A stretch of DNA of 64,000 nucleotides from contig NC_015574.1 of NCBI RefSeq assembly GCF_000214725.1, positions 1-64,000 on the forward strand, written 5' to 3'. Positions 37,225 through 46,632 of this stretch are shown piece after piece (position 1 is the stretch's first letter; the number at the start of each line of letters is the position of its first letter). The notes under the pieces are model-generated. The model did not search any database, was not told the origin of the DNA, and saw nothing but the letters and a program-made list of their open reading frames with translations. A program made the translations under genes and the position numbers. Source of the DNA: Methanobacterium paludis (GTDB lineage Archaea; Methanobacteriota; Methanobacteria; Methanobacteriales; Methanobacteriaceae).

Positions 37225-37899
37225 TTAAATTATCTTTTGTGAACTTAAAACGAAGTAAATTCCTAAAATGATCAAAAAAACACCACAGACTGTCATGATT
37301 ATTTTGTAGTGTCTGTTCGTCATCACCCCAGATCCCTTGTTTGTGAAGAATGATACAAGGCTGTACCATCCAAGATCAGATGCCCAATGCCCAATAAAGA
37401 ATGCCAAAACTCCAAAAACACCCGCAAGCTCCAAGCCTTTGAATATAAATGTACAGCCGATGGTTGCCCACCAAATGAAGAAGTAGGGATTTGATACACT
37501 GGCAATAAATCCTCTAAAAACAGATCCATAACCCGTGGATTGTTTATCATCTCCCGAAGTTTGGCTGTCACCCTCTGAAAGTATGGAAATTTCTGAAATT
37601 TCTTCGGTGGATCTCGCAGTCTGGTAACCTATAACCATTAGGGTAATGCCTCCAAAGATTCCTATAAACATGGTTGCAGTTTTTGAACCGATTAACCAGT
37701 TAAGACCCCCAATAATCAGTATGACCAAGATTAATTCGGCTATAATATGCCCTAAAACAATTAAAGGTCCAGCTTTAAACCCTTTTTTCAGCGAATCTGT
37801 TATGGTAACAGTTAGCATGGGTCCTGGAACCAGGGATCCTGATAAGCCCACTACAAAGGATGTCAATGCAAATAAAATTATCTCAATCAATTGTATCAC
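37225..37899 (-). CDS. LysE family transporter
   Basis: A 224-residue membrane protein with six hydrophobic helices and the LysE/RhtB signature FVVGLSGSLVPGPMLTVTITDSLKKGF near the N-terminus. LysE proteins export amino acids or similar small solutes. A hydrophilic stretch of about 30 residues (SEGDSQTSGDDKQSTG) sits between helices 3 and 4. The start is a GTG at 37899; a TTG at 37890 with GTGAT just before it is a competing start, and either leaves the first helix intact. The gene has no near partner. Confidence 0.87.
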   Translation of the reverse strand: MIQLIEIILFALTSFVVGLSGSLVPGPMLTVTITDSLKKGFKAGPLIVLGHIIAELILVILIIGGLNWLIGSKTATMFIGIFGGITLMVIGYQTARSTEEISEISILSEGDSQTSGDDKQSTGYGSVFRGFIASVSNPYFFIWWATIGCTFIFKGLELAGVFGVLAFFIGHWASDLGWYSLVSFFTNKGSGVMTNRHYKIIMTVCGVFLIILGIYFVLSSQKII

Positions 37900-38179
37900 G
37901 ATTAATTATCTTGGTTATTTATTTAGTATCATATTTCCAGTTGAAGGTGTTTGGTAACTATCATTCAATCCAACAAAAGACTTCTAACTATCAAACCTTT
38001 AAATATCAAACCTTTATTTAACTATCAATTCTAAAATAAATAGGGCTTGTTATCCAAAATAGGATTATATCTGGATTCTTTACTAATCTCTATAAAATGA
38101 GTTTATATCCTAAATAAGTTTATTAAATCTACTAAACGAAACACCAAACGAAAAATAATATTATTAATTTATCTGGTGA

Positions 38180-38341
38180 TTAACATTCGTTTAGAACTTT
38201 CATTATCTCTGAAAGATGATAATCAATTGTTTTCATCTGTTCCTTGCTTAGGGATCTGGATCTTATTACAAATCTAAAACGTTCGAATACATGCCCCATT
38301 TTGTTAAGAACGTCTGTTCTGTATATTTTCTCTTGATACAT
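38180..38341 (-). CDS. Small conserved-looking ORF (53 aa), unknown function
   Basis: A 53-codon ORF beginning MYQEKIYRTDVLNKMG, with a basic middle (FERFRFVIRSRSLSKEQ) and an amphipathic helical end (IDYHLSEIMKVLNEC). A TAGGTG ribosome site lies a few bases before the ATG. Codon use and predicted helical character look coding. It is 55 bases downstream of the alanine-dehydrogenase-type gene on the same strand, so the two may be co-transcribed. Family not recognised. Confidence 0.55.
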   Translation of the reverse strand: MYQEKIYRTDVLNKMGHVFERFRFVIRSRSLSKEQMKTIDYHLSEIMKVLNEC

Positions 38342-38396
38342 TCAAACACCTAACTATTGTTGGATTTTTAATTGTATAAAGTTAATGATACATGGA

Positions 38397-39389
38397 TCAG
38401 TCAAGGAAATTGATCTTTTGGCCGATGTTATTTTTCACAGCCTTTCGGTACACATTCCATGCAGTGACAATGTCCTGAACTGCAAGTCCAGTTGAATCGA
38501 AGATTGTTATATCATCATCCAATTCTCTACCCGGTTTTTCATTGATTATGACGCTTCCAAGTTTGGCTTTTATGTCATATTCTTTTATAATTCCTTGGGA
38601 AACTGGAACGTTGATCTCTCCACTGTGGCTGGCCTGTTCCCAGCAATCGATAAAGATATTGGCCTTTTTAAGTAATTCTGCTTCTAATTCCTGTTTACCC
38701 GGGGCATCAGCACCCATAGCATTTATATGTGTCCCGTTGGATATCCACTCTGCTTTTATGATGGGCTTGTTTGAAGGAGTTGTGGTAACAACAACATCAA
38801 CATTATCAACGGCTTTTTGAGCAGAATCAACAGCTTTAACATCCACGCCGTACTTTTTGGAAGCTCTTTGTGCAAAGTCTTCCCTGGAGGTGCATTTTCT
38901 GCAGAAAACCCTCACTTCATCGATGTCTATAACTTCGTTGAGGGCCATGAGCTGTGTACTGGCCTGATTTCCTGCTCCTAAAATTCCAAGGGTTTTTGAA
39001 TCGGATCTGGCCAGATATTTGGTTGCAACACCTGCTGCAGCACCGGTTCTCATGTTTGTTATCAACGTTCCATCCATCAGGGAGATTGGATATCCTGTTT
39101 GTGGATCTACAAGTTCAATAATGCCCATAACAGTTGGTAAGCCGTGTTTTATGGGATTGTCAGGATGGACATTTACGCACTTTACTCCTGCCTCTTCAAG
39201 GTTTTCCATAAAACAGGGCATTATCCTGAGGTCCCCGTTGTATTTATTGAAAAATAAATATTTTTTAGCTGGCATCTGAACTCTGCTTTTGGCATGTTCA
39301 ATGTAAGACAGTTCCACATCTTCAATGACTTCTTTCATAGTTATGAGTTCTTTTACTTCATTTTGTTTCAGTAGAATGGTTTTAGACAT
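38397..39389 (-). CDS. Alanine dehydrogenase / ornithine cyclodeaminase family protein
   Basis: A 330-residue NAD-dependent enzyme of the ornithine cyclodeaminase/mu-crystallin family. Visible are the substrate-binding VQMPAKKYLFF and LMDGTLITNMRTGAAAGVATKYLA, and the Rossmann loop LGILGAGNQASTQLMAL. In archaea members of this family act as alanine dehydrogenases; ornithine cyclodeaminase or other imine reductase activity cannot be excluded. GGGGTGT precedes the ATG at 39389 (an in-frame TTG at 39392 is not needed). A 53-codon ORF follows on the same strand. Confidence 0.88.
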   Translation of the reverse strand: MSKTILLKQNEVKELITMKEVIEDVELSYIEHAKSRVQMPAKKYLFFNKYNGDLRIMPCFMENLEEAGVKCVNVHPDNPIKHGLPTVMGIIELVDPQTGYPISLMDGTLITNMRTGAAAGVATKYLARSDSKTLGILGAGNQASTQLMALNEVIDIDEVRVFCRKCTSREDFAQRASKKYGVDVKAVDSAQKAVDNVDVVVTTTPSNKPIIKAEWISNGTHINAMGADAPGKQELEAELLKKANIFIDCWEQASHSGEINVPVSQGIIKEYDIKAKLGSVIINEKPGRELDDDITIFDSTGLAVQDIVTAWNVYRKAVKNNIGQKINFLD

Positions 39390-39646
39390 CAATACACCCC
39401 ATGTATTAATTAATTTTTTCTTATTTGTTTATCTATACTTCCCATTCGTTTCATTCACATATTAAATTTTGCTTTTTACGTATATAATATCACATTTTAG
39501 GAATAAAATTAAATCAGAACGTGTCAAATTAATAAAAATTTAGTTAAATTACAGAACAAATAGAAAACAAATAGAATATTTTGAGAAGATATGATTAAGA
39601 AAATTCCAAAAACCATAAGGTAGTAAACCTATTACAGGCTATTTAA

Positions 39647-40411
39647 ATGAATCTGGAAGAAAGATTTTGGGAAGTAGATTTACTGCGCGGATTCGCCATC
39701 GTAATGATGATCACATACCACATGATCTATGATCTGACCTACTTTGGTGCATATGATTTTAACATATATTCTGGATTTTTATGGTATTTTGCACGTATTA
39801 CAGCATTTATCTTCATATTTCTTGTGGGGGTTTCCCTGAAACTTAGCTATTCAAGGTCAGAAGAGTTGCATCTTTACACCAGAGACAGGGATTTATTTGT
39901 GAAATACCTGAAGCGGGGTCTTAAAATATTTGTTCTGGGCCTTGGAATAACCATGGTGACCTGGATATTCATAAGGGGAGACTTTATAATATTTGGGGTT
40001 CTGCACTTCATTGGAATAGCCATAATCCTGGAAGCTCTCCTTATAAAAAGGGGTTACACCAACCTTTTGGTGGGGGTGGTGTTGGTGGCTGCAGGATTGT
40101 ACCTTCAAAATTTCACATTCGATTTCAACTGGCTTTTGTGGCTTGGATTTATACCTCAAAACCTTCAAACAGTTGACTATTTCCCTCTCCTTCCATGGCT
40201 GGGTGTGGTTTCTCTGGGGCTTTTTTCTGGAGGAATTCTGTATAAAAACTACAAAAGAAGGTTTAAAATTCCAAATCTATCCCGATTTTACCCAACGCGT
40301 TTGTTCTGTTTTCTGGGCCGAAATTCCCTTTTAATTTATCTGGTGCATCAACCAATTTTGATAATTATTCTTTATTTTTTGGGAGTTTTGAAGTTGGGCT
40401 ACCTATTTTAA
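39647..40411 (+). CDS. DUF1624 / heparan-alpha-glucosaminide N-acetyltransferase-like membrane protein
   Basis: A 254-residue polytopic membrane protein with about seven helices. The N-terminal RFWEVDLLRGFAIVMMITYHMIYDLTYF (Asp, Arg and His in the first helix) and the C-terminal LIYLVHQPILI are signatures of the DUF1624/HGSNAT family of membrane acyltransferase-like proteins. The substrate in archaea is unknown; modification of surface glycans is a reasonable guess. It is monocistronic. Confidence 0.86.
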   Translation: MNLEERFWEVDLLRGFAIVMMITYHMIYDLTYFGAYDFNIYSGFLWYFARITAFIFIFLVGVSLKLSYSRSEELHLYTRDRDLFVKYLKRGLKIFVLGLGITMVTWIFIRGDFIIFGVLHFIGIAIILEALLIKRGYTNLLVGVVLVAAGLYLQNFTFDFNWLLWLGFIPQNLQTVDYFPLLPWLGVVSLGLFSGGILYKNYKRRFKIPNLSRFYPTRLFCFLGRNSLLIYLVHQPILIIILYFLGVLKLGYLF

Positions 40412-40588
40412 GTATTAGAAATGGGTTAAACCTTTTTTTGTAGGCTTTAGTAATGTATATTCCTAAAAATTGATGAACCAAAAAAAATTAAATATCATTT
40501 CTGTATAAAAATTTCAATAAATTCCAGTCTTTAAGCCTTAAGAGCTGTGACCAACCCTAATCTAAAATAACTACTGAAATAGATATTC

Positions 40589-41182
40589 ATGAAACATGGG
40601 ATAGAACATTCTTTAATAATAGGAAGTTCAACAAAAATGGAAGATGAAAAGGAGAGAATACAGGTTTTGAAAAAATTTAAGGTTTACAGAAAATCCCTTA
40701 AAAATAGCGAAGCTGAGCTCCTTGAAAAACTCCAAAACTTCCAAAAGGACATAAATACTGGTGAAAAAAGTTTTAAAGAATTTGAGGAAGATAAAAACCA
40801 TTTAAAACCTTTAAATCATGATGATGCAGGTGAAGTTTACATTATATCCCGGATAAAGATTGCAAGGGCCATTCCCCAAGTTCTGGACCGGCACATCATC
40901 ATGCTGGAGGAGGATGAGGATCTGGACCGCATCATGGTATCATTCGAGTACCAGGTTTACAGGGTTAAAAAAGATATTTACGGGAATATGGGTGATTGGG
41001 AAGTTCTTTTAAATTTCATACCTGAAGACAAACGGTTCCAGATTCAAAAAGATCCTAAGGGGCCGGTGGATTTTATTTTAAAGGATTTAATCTGGCTAAG
41101 GGAGTATGAAAAGGTATTGGAAGATATTGGATTTTCGGGGGGATCATTAGTGACCCCAGATCAAGATCATGACAAATTCTAA
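40589..41182 (+). CDS. Hypothetical protein, unknown function
   Basis: A protein of up to 197 residues, acidic and helical with a coiled-coil-like first part (KSLKNSEAELLEKLQNFQKD). The second part contains FEYQVYRVKKDIYGNMGDWEVLLNFIPEDKRFQI and LIWLREYEKVLEDIGFSGG. No family is recognised. The start is uncertain: MEDEKERIQVLKK at 40637 may be the true N-terminus. There is no signal peptide or membrane helix. Confidence 0.65.
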   Translation: MKHGIEHSLIIGSSTKMEDEKERIQVLKKFKVYRKSLKNSEAELLEKLQNFQKDINTGEKSFKEFEEDKNHLKPLNHDDAGEVYIISRIKIARAIPQVLDRHIIMLEEDEDLDRIMVSFEYQVYRVKKDIYGNMGDWEVLLNFIPEDKRFQIQKDPKGPVDFILKDLIWLREYEKVLEDIGFSGGSLVTPDQDHDKF

Positions 41183-41319
41183 CATGGATGAAATTAAATA
41201 TAAAAGTGCAATAAAACAAATTGAACTTAGATAAAATTTAAACATCAAGATCATTTTTTAATGGGAAAAATTTAGCAAAGACCACTAACATCTTGTTGGT
41301 GTCCAATTAAGGTGCGACC

Positions 41320-42708
41320 ATGAAAGTTTCAGATAAGTCAGAATCAATTAAAAATCATGAAATCACGGCATTAGAGAATATTCAAAATTCTCTTTATAAA
41401 ATAGAGAAGGATAATTCCAGTATAAACGCCTTTTTAGAGGTAAAAGAAGGGGAAGCCATTGAACTTGCCGAGAAAATAGACTCCAGAATAAAAAATGGTG
41501 AAAAGGTTGGAAAACTTGCAGGCTTGGTCATAGGAGTGAAAAGCAACATAAATGTGGAGGACTTCCATATAAATGCAGCCTCTCACACCCTTGAAAATTA
41601 CCTTGGAAGCTACGACGCCACAGTCGTAAAGAGAATAAAGGAAGAAGATGGAATAATCGTTGGCATGACCAACATGGATGAATTTGCAGCAGGAAGCTCC
41701 ACAGAAACCTCTTACTTCGGACACACCGAGAACCCTGCAGCACCAGGCAGAATCCCTGGAGGTTCAAGCGGAGGTAGCGCAGCTGCAGTGGCTGCAGGCA
41801 TGTGTGACTTGAGCATAGGTTCTGACACAGGAGGTTCCATAAGAAACCCAGCATCACACTGCGGGGTTATGGGATTTAAACCTACCTACGGTGCAGTTTC
41901 AAGGCAGGGTCTTTTGGACCTTTCAATGAGTTTTGATCAGATAGGACCATTCTCACAGGATGCAAGCGGAATTGCCACCATGCTTGATGTTATTGCAGGA
42001 TACGACCCAACAGAGTGCACAACAATTGACTGGAAGGTCCCAAGTTTCGTGGATGCTGTTGGTGAAACCCAGAAATCCCAAACTCCACTAAAAGGAATGA
42101 AGTTGGGGATAGTAAAACAGTTCCTTGAGGTATCCGATGACAAGATCGTCAATATAATTGAAGGATCGCTCGATAAAATGAGGGACATGGGTGCAGAAAT
42201 AGTTGAATTAAGCTTCGATCAAATTGATTTATGCTTACCTACCTACTACCTGATAAACTACGTTGAGTTTTTCTCAGCGACCCGTAAGTACGACGGCAGA
42301 AAGTATGGCTACAGGATCGAGGAATCCTGCGGTGAAGAGGTACTTCGAAGGATCCACATGGGTTCTTACATAAGTCAGAAGGAGTTAAGTGGAAAGTATT
42401 ACAAAAAAGCTCTCCAAGCAAGGTCTTTAATTAGAAAGGAGATGAACAAGCTCCTTGATGGTGTGGATGCCATAGTTGGGCCAACAGTTCCAAAACTACC
42501 CCACAAAATTGGAACATCACTGGAACCAATGGAAATGTACGCCTATGATGTTCTAACCGTCATAGCAAACCTTGCAGGAATCCCAGCAGCCAGCACTCCT
42601 GCTGGAAATGTTGGGGGAGTGCCTGTCGGACTTCAAATACAGGCCAAACCACTCGATGATGTTAAGATCCTTGAGATAATGGCGGCTTTTGAACAAGGGG
42701 AGTTATAA
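41320..42708 (+). CDS. gatA: Asp/Glu-tRNA amidotransferase subunit A
   Basis: A 462-residue amidase-signature enzyme. The catalytic Lys is in GLVIGVKSNINV, and the Ser-cisSer pair is in PGGSSGGSAAAVAAG and SDTGGSIRNPASHCG. GatA releases ammonia from glutamine for the GatCAB complex, which in archaea mainly converts Asp-tRNA(Asn) to Asn-tRNA(Asn). gatB and gatC are not adjacent. The length and C-terminal VIANLAGIPAASTPAG are normal for GatA. A weak GGTGCG ribosome site precedes the ATG. Confidence 0.94.
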   Translation: MKVSDKSESIKNHEITALENIQNSLYKIEKDNSSINAFLEVKEGEAIELAEKIDSRIKNGEKVGKLAGLVIGVKSNINVEDFHINAASHTLENYLGSYDATVVKRIKEEDGIIVGMTNMDEFAAGSSTETSYFGHTENPAAPGRIPGGSSGGSAAAVAAGMCDLSIGSDTGGSIRNPASHCGVMGFKPTYGAVSRQGLLDLSMSFDQIGPFSQDASGIATMLDVIAGYDPTECTTIDWKVPSFVDAVGETQKSQTPLKGMKLGIVKQFLEVSDDKIVNIIEGSLDKMRDMGAEIVELSFDQIDLCLPTYYLINYVEFFSATRKYDGRKYGYRIEESCGEEVLRRIHMGSYISQKELSGKYYKKALQARSLIRKEMNKLLDGVDAIVGPTVPKLPHKIGTSLEPMEMYAYDVLTVIANLAGIPAASTPAGNVGGVPVGLQIQAKPLDDVKILEIMAAFEQGEL

Positions 42709-42973
42709 AACTTCCATCCTTTTTTTTATAAACATGGCTGATTTTTAATTTATTTTTTCGTTAATCACTAATAGATTAAAATTTGAATAAATGAAAAAAT
42801 AGAAAGCAACTGGATTAACCGTCCAGTTATCTGACTATTTTCTGTAAATCTGTAGAAGAGTCTCTTTGAATTGTCCGAAAAGGTTAAATTGGATTGCCAA
42901 GTTTCACTAGAATAAACAAAAATTCAGTGTGTAAAAACATTTATCAATTAACACGCAAAGATTAAAGATTAAA

Positions 42974-44578
42974 ATGAAAAAAATAGGATTTCTTTACGTA
43001 AAAGGAGCTTTACCTGGATTTGAAGATTTTGGGAAGCTGCCAACACATCTCGTTAAAAACAATGGCCTTGTAAATGGTAACAAAGCCCATAAGGAATTGG
43101 ACGGTCTGATAATTCCAGGCGGCAGCATAATAGAATCCCAAAGTGTTGGTGAGGATTTAAAGCGTGAGATACTGAAGATGGAATCAGAAGGCAAATTCAT
43201 CTTTGGAATGTGCTCAGGGTTCCAGTTACTTGCAAACAAGACAGATATCGGCAGAAAATCTCCATGTCCCATTGAAAAAGAAGGTTTAAAACTTCTTGAC
43301 GTTTCTTTCAGCCCAATGATAGGTACAGACAGGGTTGAAGCTGGAGTGGTTGACGGTTCCTTTTTAACAGATGGAATGATTGGCCAGAAGGTAACAGGTT
43401 TTCACTGCCACACCTACGGCAAGATCACTGGAGATGCCAAACCCATTCTTCGATCCATGGTTAAAAGAACAGATTACACAGATAACCAGCGAAAGATACT
43501 TTCAGGTGTTCGAAACGATGAAGGTAACGTTGTAGGGGTCATGGTTCATGGGGCACTAGATTATAATCCTGCATTGGTTCAAAACATCTTAAATTTCATT
43601 GATGCGGATGAGAAGGATGTTTCAGATATTCAAAGTGCAAATAAAAATCTTTTAAACGAAATAAAAGGTGAAATTGGTATAGGTACTGGTATCAGTCCGG
43701 ATTGTAATTTTCAGGGCCCTTTAAAGAGTGTAAAGGCTGCAGAAAGTACGGGAAATATCATGAATGTAGATCGAATCAGTACTTTGAATGGAATCAGTAC
43801 TTTAGATCGAACCAGTACTGTAGATCCAAATCCTGAAACTCCCAAGGCCATAATGATGGTAGCTACAGGATCAGATTCTGGTAAAACATTCCTCACAACG
43901 GGAATTGTGGGAGTTTTAAGGAAAAGAGGTTACAGGATCTGTGTTTTGAAGGTTGGGCCTGATATAAGGGATATAGTGCCGTCGCTTTACCTCAGCAAGG
44001 AAAAAATGGAGACATTCTCATCCATAAAAATCGGGGGGCTGGGCTGGAAGAACATCGAAGACATCCTAAAAGATATCAAATCCCAGGGATACGACCTTAT
44101 TATTGTTGAAGGGGTTATGAGTGTATTCACTGGATTGTTAAACGAGAAAACACCCTTTTCATCTGCAGAAATTGCAAAGGCCTCAAACATGCCAGTTATG
44201 CTTGTATCTGCGTGTAACAAGGGCGGGATTGAAACTGCAGCTGTAGATATCGTTGGTCACGTTGAAATGATGGATAAAATAGGGTTAAAAATTAGGGGCG
44301 TCATTTTGAACAAGGTCTATGATGAAAAAATAGCAGAATCTGCAGCTTCTTTTATAAGAAAAAGGACTGGACTGGATTTTGTTGGGGCGGTGCCGAAGGT
44401 CAAGCTCACAGAGAGGGGCAACGTACCTGAGGTTGAGATAAAACTTGAGGAATTCTGTTTCAACGCCATAAAAACCGTTGAAAAATATCTTGATGTGGAT
44501 GAGATAGTTTCAATGGCCGAAAAACCTGAATTTGGGGGCTATTCAAGTTATAAAACTATTCTGGATACCTTTTCATGA
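42974..44578 (+). CDS. CobB/CobQ-like protein with amidotransferase domain first
   Basis: A 534-residue protein with two known modules in reversed order. Residues ~1-200 are a class I glutamine amidotransferase (DGLIIPGGSIIESQS; nucleophile Cys in FIFGMCSGFQLLA; His in GFHCHTYG and VMVHG). Residues ~290-515 are a dethiobiotin-synthetase-like ATPase (VATGSDSGKTFLTTGIVGVLRKRG, VLKVGPDIRDIVP, DLIIVEGVMSVF). CbiA/CbiP enzymes have ATPase first. The linker (about 200-290) is low-complexity and contains three 6-residue repeats. It probably amidates a carboxylate using ATP; the substrate, possibly a tetrapyrrole, is unknown. Confidence 0.8.
   Translation: MKKIGFLYVKGALPGFEDFGKLPTHLVKNNGLVNGNKAHKELDGLIIPGGSIIESQSVGEDLKREILKMESEGKFIFGMCSGFQLLANKTDIGRKSPCPIEKEGLKLLDVSFSPMIGTDRVEAGVVDGSFLTDGMIGQKVTGFHCHTYGKITGDAKPILRSMVKRTDYTDNQRKILSGVRNDEGNVVGVMVHGALDYNPALVQNILNFIDADEKDVSDIQSANKNLLNEIKGEIGIGTGISPDCNFQGPLKSVKAAESTGNIMNVDRISTLNGISTLDRTSTVDPNPETPKAIMMVATGSDSGKTFLTTGIVGVLRKRGYRICVLKVGPDIRDIVPSLYLSKEKMETFSSIKIGGLGWKNIEDILKDIKSQGYDLIIVEGVMSVFTGLLNEKTPFSSAEIAKASNMPVMLVSACNKGGIETAAVDIVGHVEMMDKIGLKIRGVILNKVYDEKIAESAASFIRKRTGLDFVGAVPKVKLTERGNVPEVEIKLEEFCFNAIKTVEKYLDVDEIVSMAEKPEFGGYSSYKTILDTFS
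43769..43822 (+). repeat. Three in-frame 18-bp repeats in the linker of the CobB-like gene
   Basis: Three consecutive 18-bp units (GATCGAATCAGTACTTTG and two close variants) encode DRISTL, NGISTL and DRTSTV. They keep the reading frame and sit exactly between the amidotransferase and ATPase domains, so copy number could change linker length without harm. Confidence 0.85.
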
Positions 44579-44734
44579 TTTTTCTGTGTGGGGACTTTCA
44601 TAAAAAATTTAAGTAGTTTACCTTCTTATTTAACTTTAATTCTTGTTATTTAACCTTTATTTTTATTAAAAACTGATTAACACGCTATTTATTTGATTAA
44701 ATAATCATTAAAATCATATTCTCGATTAAAGTCA

Positions 44735-44900
44735 TATCATCAATTGAAATTATATCATCAATTGAAATTATATCATCAATTGAAATTATATCATCAATTG
44801 AAATTATATCATCAATTGAAATTATATCATCAATTGAAATTATATCATCAATTGAAATTTTATAGCATCGATTGAAATTTTATAGCATCGATTGAAATGC
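44735..44900. repeat. Tandem array of 18-bp units (7 copies) plus two 20-bp variants
   Basis: Seven head-to-tail 18-bp units TATCATCAATTGAAATTA (44735-44860) are followed by two 20-bp variants of the form TATAGCATCGATTGAAATTT (44861-44900). A degenerate unit precedes them. Each unit holds the palindrome TCAATTGA or TCGATTGA. The array lies in the roughly 500-base gap between the convergent CobB-like and ribB genes. No spacers separate the units, so this is not a CRISPR. The remainder of the gap is A-rich with another short duplication (AAAGAGAAAAAGAATTT, near 44995-45030). Confidence 0.93.
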
Positions 44901-45080
44901 ACAGGTTGGTAACGGTTTTTTACAGATAACAATTTTTTTATATTTCCTGTTTAAATTGGATTAAAGTGAAGAAACTTCAAAAAGTAGAAAAATTAAAGAG
45001 AAAAAGAATTTTAAAAGAGAAAAAGAATTTAGAAAAATTTACCTGAAATCCATCTAAAAGCTATTTACTGAATCTAGAAT

Positions 45081-45761
45081 TTACTTAGAATCTAGAAACT
45101 CATGGTAAGCTTCTACAACTTCTGCACCGCTTAAGAAAGCGAGACCATGTTCTTCAGCATATTTTTTGGTGTCCTTGGTCTGCATTGAGTTACCTGTAAC
45201 ATCGTCCATCATTTCACAGCACACAGCAACTTCTGTAAGGCCGCACATCTCTGTCAAGGCGATACACATCTCTGTATGGCCTCTCCTGTTTAGAACATGA
45301 CCTTCAGCAGCTCTTAAGAGTGTTACATGTCCTGGGGCACGGAAATATTTGCCAAATTCGGCTTGTTTGCCATTTTTACAGAGTAATGCAAGCTCTTTTA
45401 TGGTCATGGCCCTGTCGTTGTCTGTTATTCCCGTGAAACTGCTTCTGTGGTTAACTGTTATTGAAAATGCTGATTTTTCATCGTAGGGTATGTCGTTGGG
45501 GGTTAATTCTCCCAGAGCAGGATACTTCTTGCTTGCAATATCCATTATATCTGTCATAAAGGGAATTCCAAGAGCATCAGAATTTTGAGCAGATAAAGGG
45601 GTACAAACAAGTCCTCCTGCATCGTTTCTAATGGTTGACATGTGCTCTGGTGTCATGAACTCTGCAGCAACGATCATATCAGTTTCCCTTTCTCTGTTAT
45701 CGTCGTCGAATACTAAAACGATTTCTCCGTTTTTTAATGCCTTCAGTGCTTCGTCTATCAT
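45081..45761 (-). CDS. ribB: 3,4-dihydroxy-2-butanone 4-phosphate synthase
   Basis: A 226-residue RibB that converts ribulose 5-phosphate to dihydroxybutanone phosphate and formate for riboflavin. Motifs: VLVFDDDNRERETDMIVAAE (metal/substrate acidic loop), IRNDAGGLVC, HVLNRRGHTEMCIALTEMCG. It is monofunctional with no GTP cyclohydrolase II domain, as usual in archaea. The ribK gene lies 159 bases upstream on the same strand, so a riboflavin/flavin cluster is evident. Ribulose phosphate could come from the Fae-Hps route. Confidence 0.95.
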   Translation of the reverse strand: MIDEALKALKNGEIVLVFDDDNRERETDMIVAAEFMTPEHMSTIRNDAGGLVCTPLSAQNSDALGIPFMTDIMDIASKKYPALGELTPNDIPYDEKSAFSITVNHRSSFTGITDNDRAMTIKELALLCKNGKQAEFGKYFRAPGHVTLLRAAEGHVLNRRGHTEMCIALTEMCGLTEVAVCCEMMDDVTGNSMQTKDTKKYAEEHGLAFLSGAEVVEAYHEFLDSK

Positions 45762-45920
45762 TTGATCACAACTTTAAGTTTAAACGCTTATACAATCTAA
45801 ATTTTAATCAAATTTCAGTTAGTTCTAATTTTAAGTCTTAATTTGAGTAATTTAAATTCTGATTGTGCGTTGTTTGATTTTTACCTATGATTAATTTTTT
45901 ACTACCACGTCTTTATAGAT

Positions 45921-46307
45921 CTATTCAAGGCCCTCAACTTTTATGGTTACAAAATCGCCGTCTTCAAGTTTTAAAGTGTTTCTAAGATTCTTTTCCGCTA
46001 TAAATTCAAGAACATCGTTAGGATGTTTGGTTTTCATAGGAAAAACCAGGGCGCCTTCAATTTTATTGTTTAAATTGGCTTTTACAAATTTAACATCTCC
46101 AAATTTGCCCTGTCCATTGATGATACTGAATTTTTCCTGTGGAATCTGGTTTATTGTCCTGATGCCGTTGGAATCTACTCCAACGTTGAGGGTTCCTACA
46201 AAGGGTTTGAAATTGAGTTTTTTCTCGAACTCGTCCCTATAAATTGCCTGTGACATGAAATATGTACCTTTTCCCATTCCTGAAACTATAATTCCTTTAA
46301 TCTCCAT
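45921..46307 (-). CDS. ribK: CTP-dependent riboflavin kinase
   Basis: A 128-residue protein of the archaeal DUF120/RibK family, which phosphorylates riboflavin to FMN using CTP. Typical segments: GIIVSGMGKGTYFMSQAIY, LNFKPFVGTLNVGV, KTKHPNDVLEFIAEKNLRNTLKLEDGD. Some homologues are fused to an N-terminal helix-turn-helix regulator; this one is kinase only. It stands directly upstream of ribB on the same strand. Confidence 0.93.
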   Translation of the reverse strand: MEIKGIIVSGMGKGTYFMSQAIYRDEFEKKLNFKPFVGTLNVGVDSNGIRTINQIPQEKFSIINGQGKFGDVKFVKANLNNKIEGALVFPMKTKHPNDVLEFIAEKNLRNTLKLEDGDFVTIKVEGLE

Positions 46308-46632
46308 TTAAATCACTTTTTTGTTATGTTTATTGCCATGATACTGCCAGTTTTGTGTTCGGGTGCTTTTAAAACATGCCCGTAAATATACAGGGTTTAC
46401 TACTGTTTTTAAGGAGATTTTATGGATAAAACTCACTTAATTTCCTATTATAATGCACCTATCATTTTTTCATAAAATATTTTTTTCATAAAATCTATAG
46501 GTGTGGTAAATCTGTAACTGGGGATATATATCTTCCAACAATTAATCTTTTTGCACGGAACATAGAACCAAAAAAAAGCAATCTGATCCAAAACCATGGA
46601 TACATCATTATTTTTCCAGTGTAAAAACCATT
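46308..46632. other. Gene-free interval downstream of the BtuC-type permease
   Basis: About 325 bases where the ATPase gene of a BtuCFD importer would be expected, but no such gene is present. A 17-codon plus-strand ORF (start 46422, AAGGAG before it) is too short to support. The interval is AT-rich and otherwise featureless. Confidence 0.5.

Noticed and set aside
44735..44900. Regular repeats considered as a CRISPR array
   Set aside because: Units are contiguous 18-20 bp copies with no unique spacers, and no cas genes are present.
46422..46475. 17-codon plus-strand ORF with AAGGAG before its ATG
   Set aside because: Too short to support and not associated with a promoter or conserved-looking peptide.
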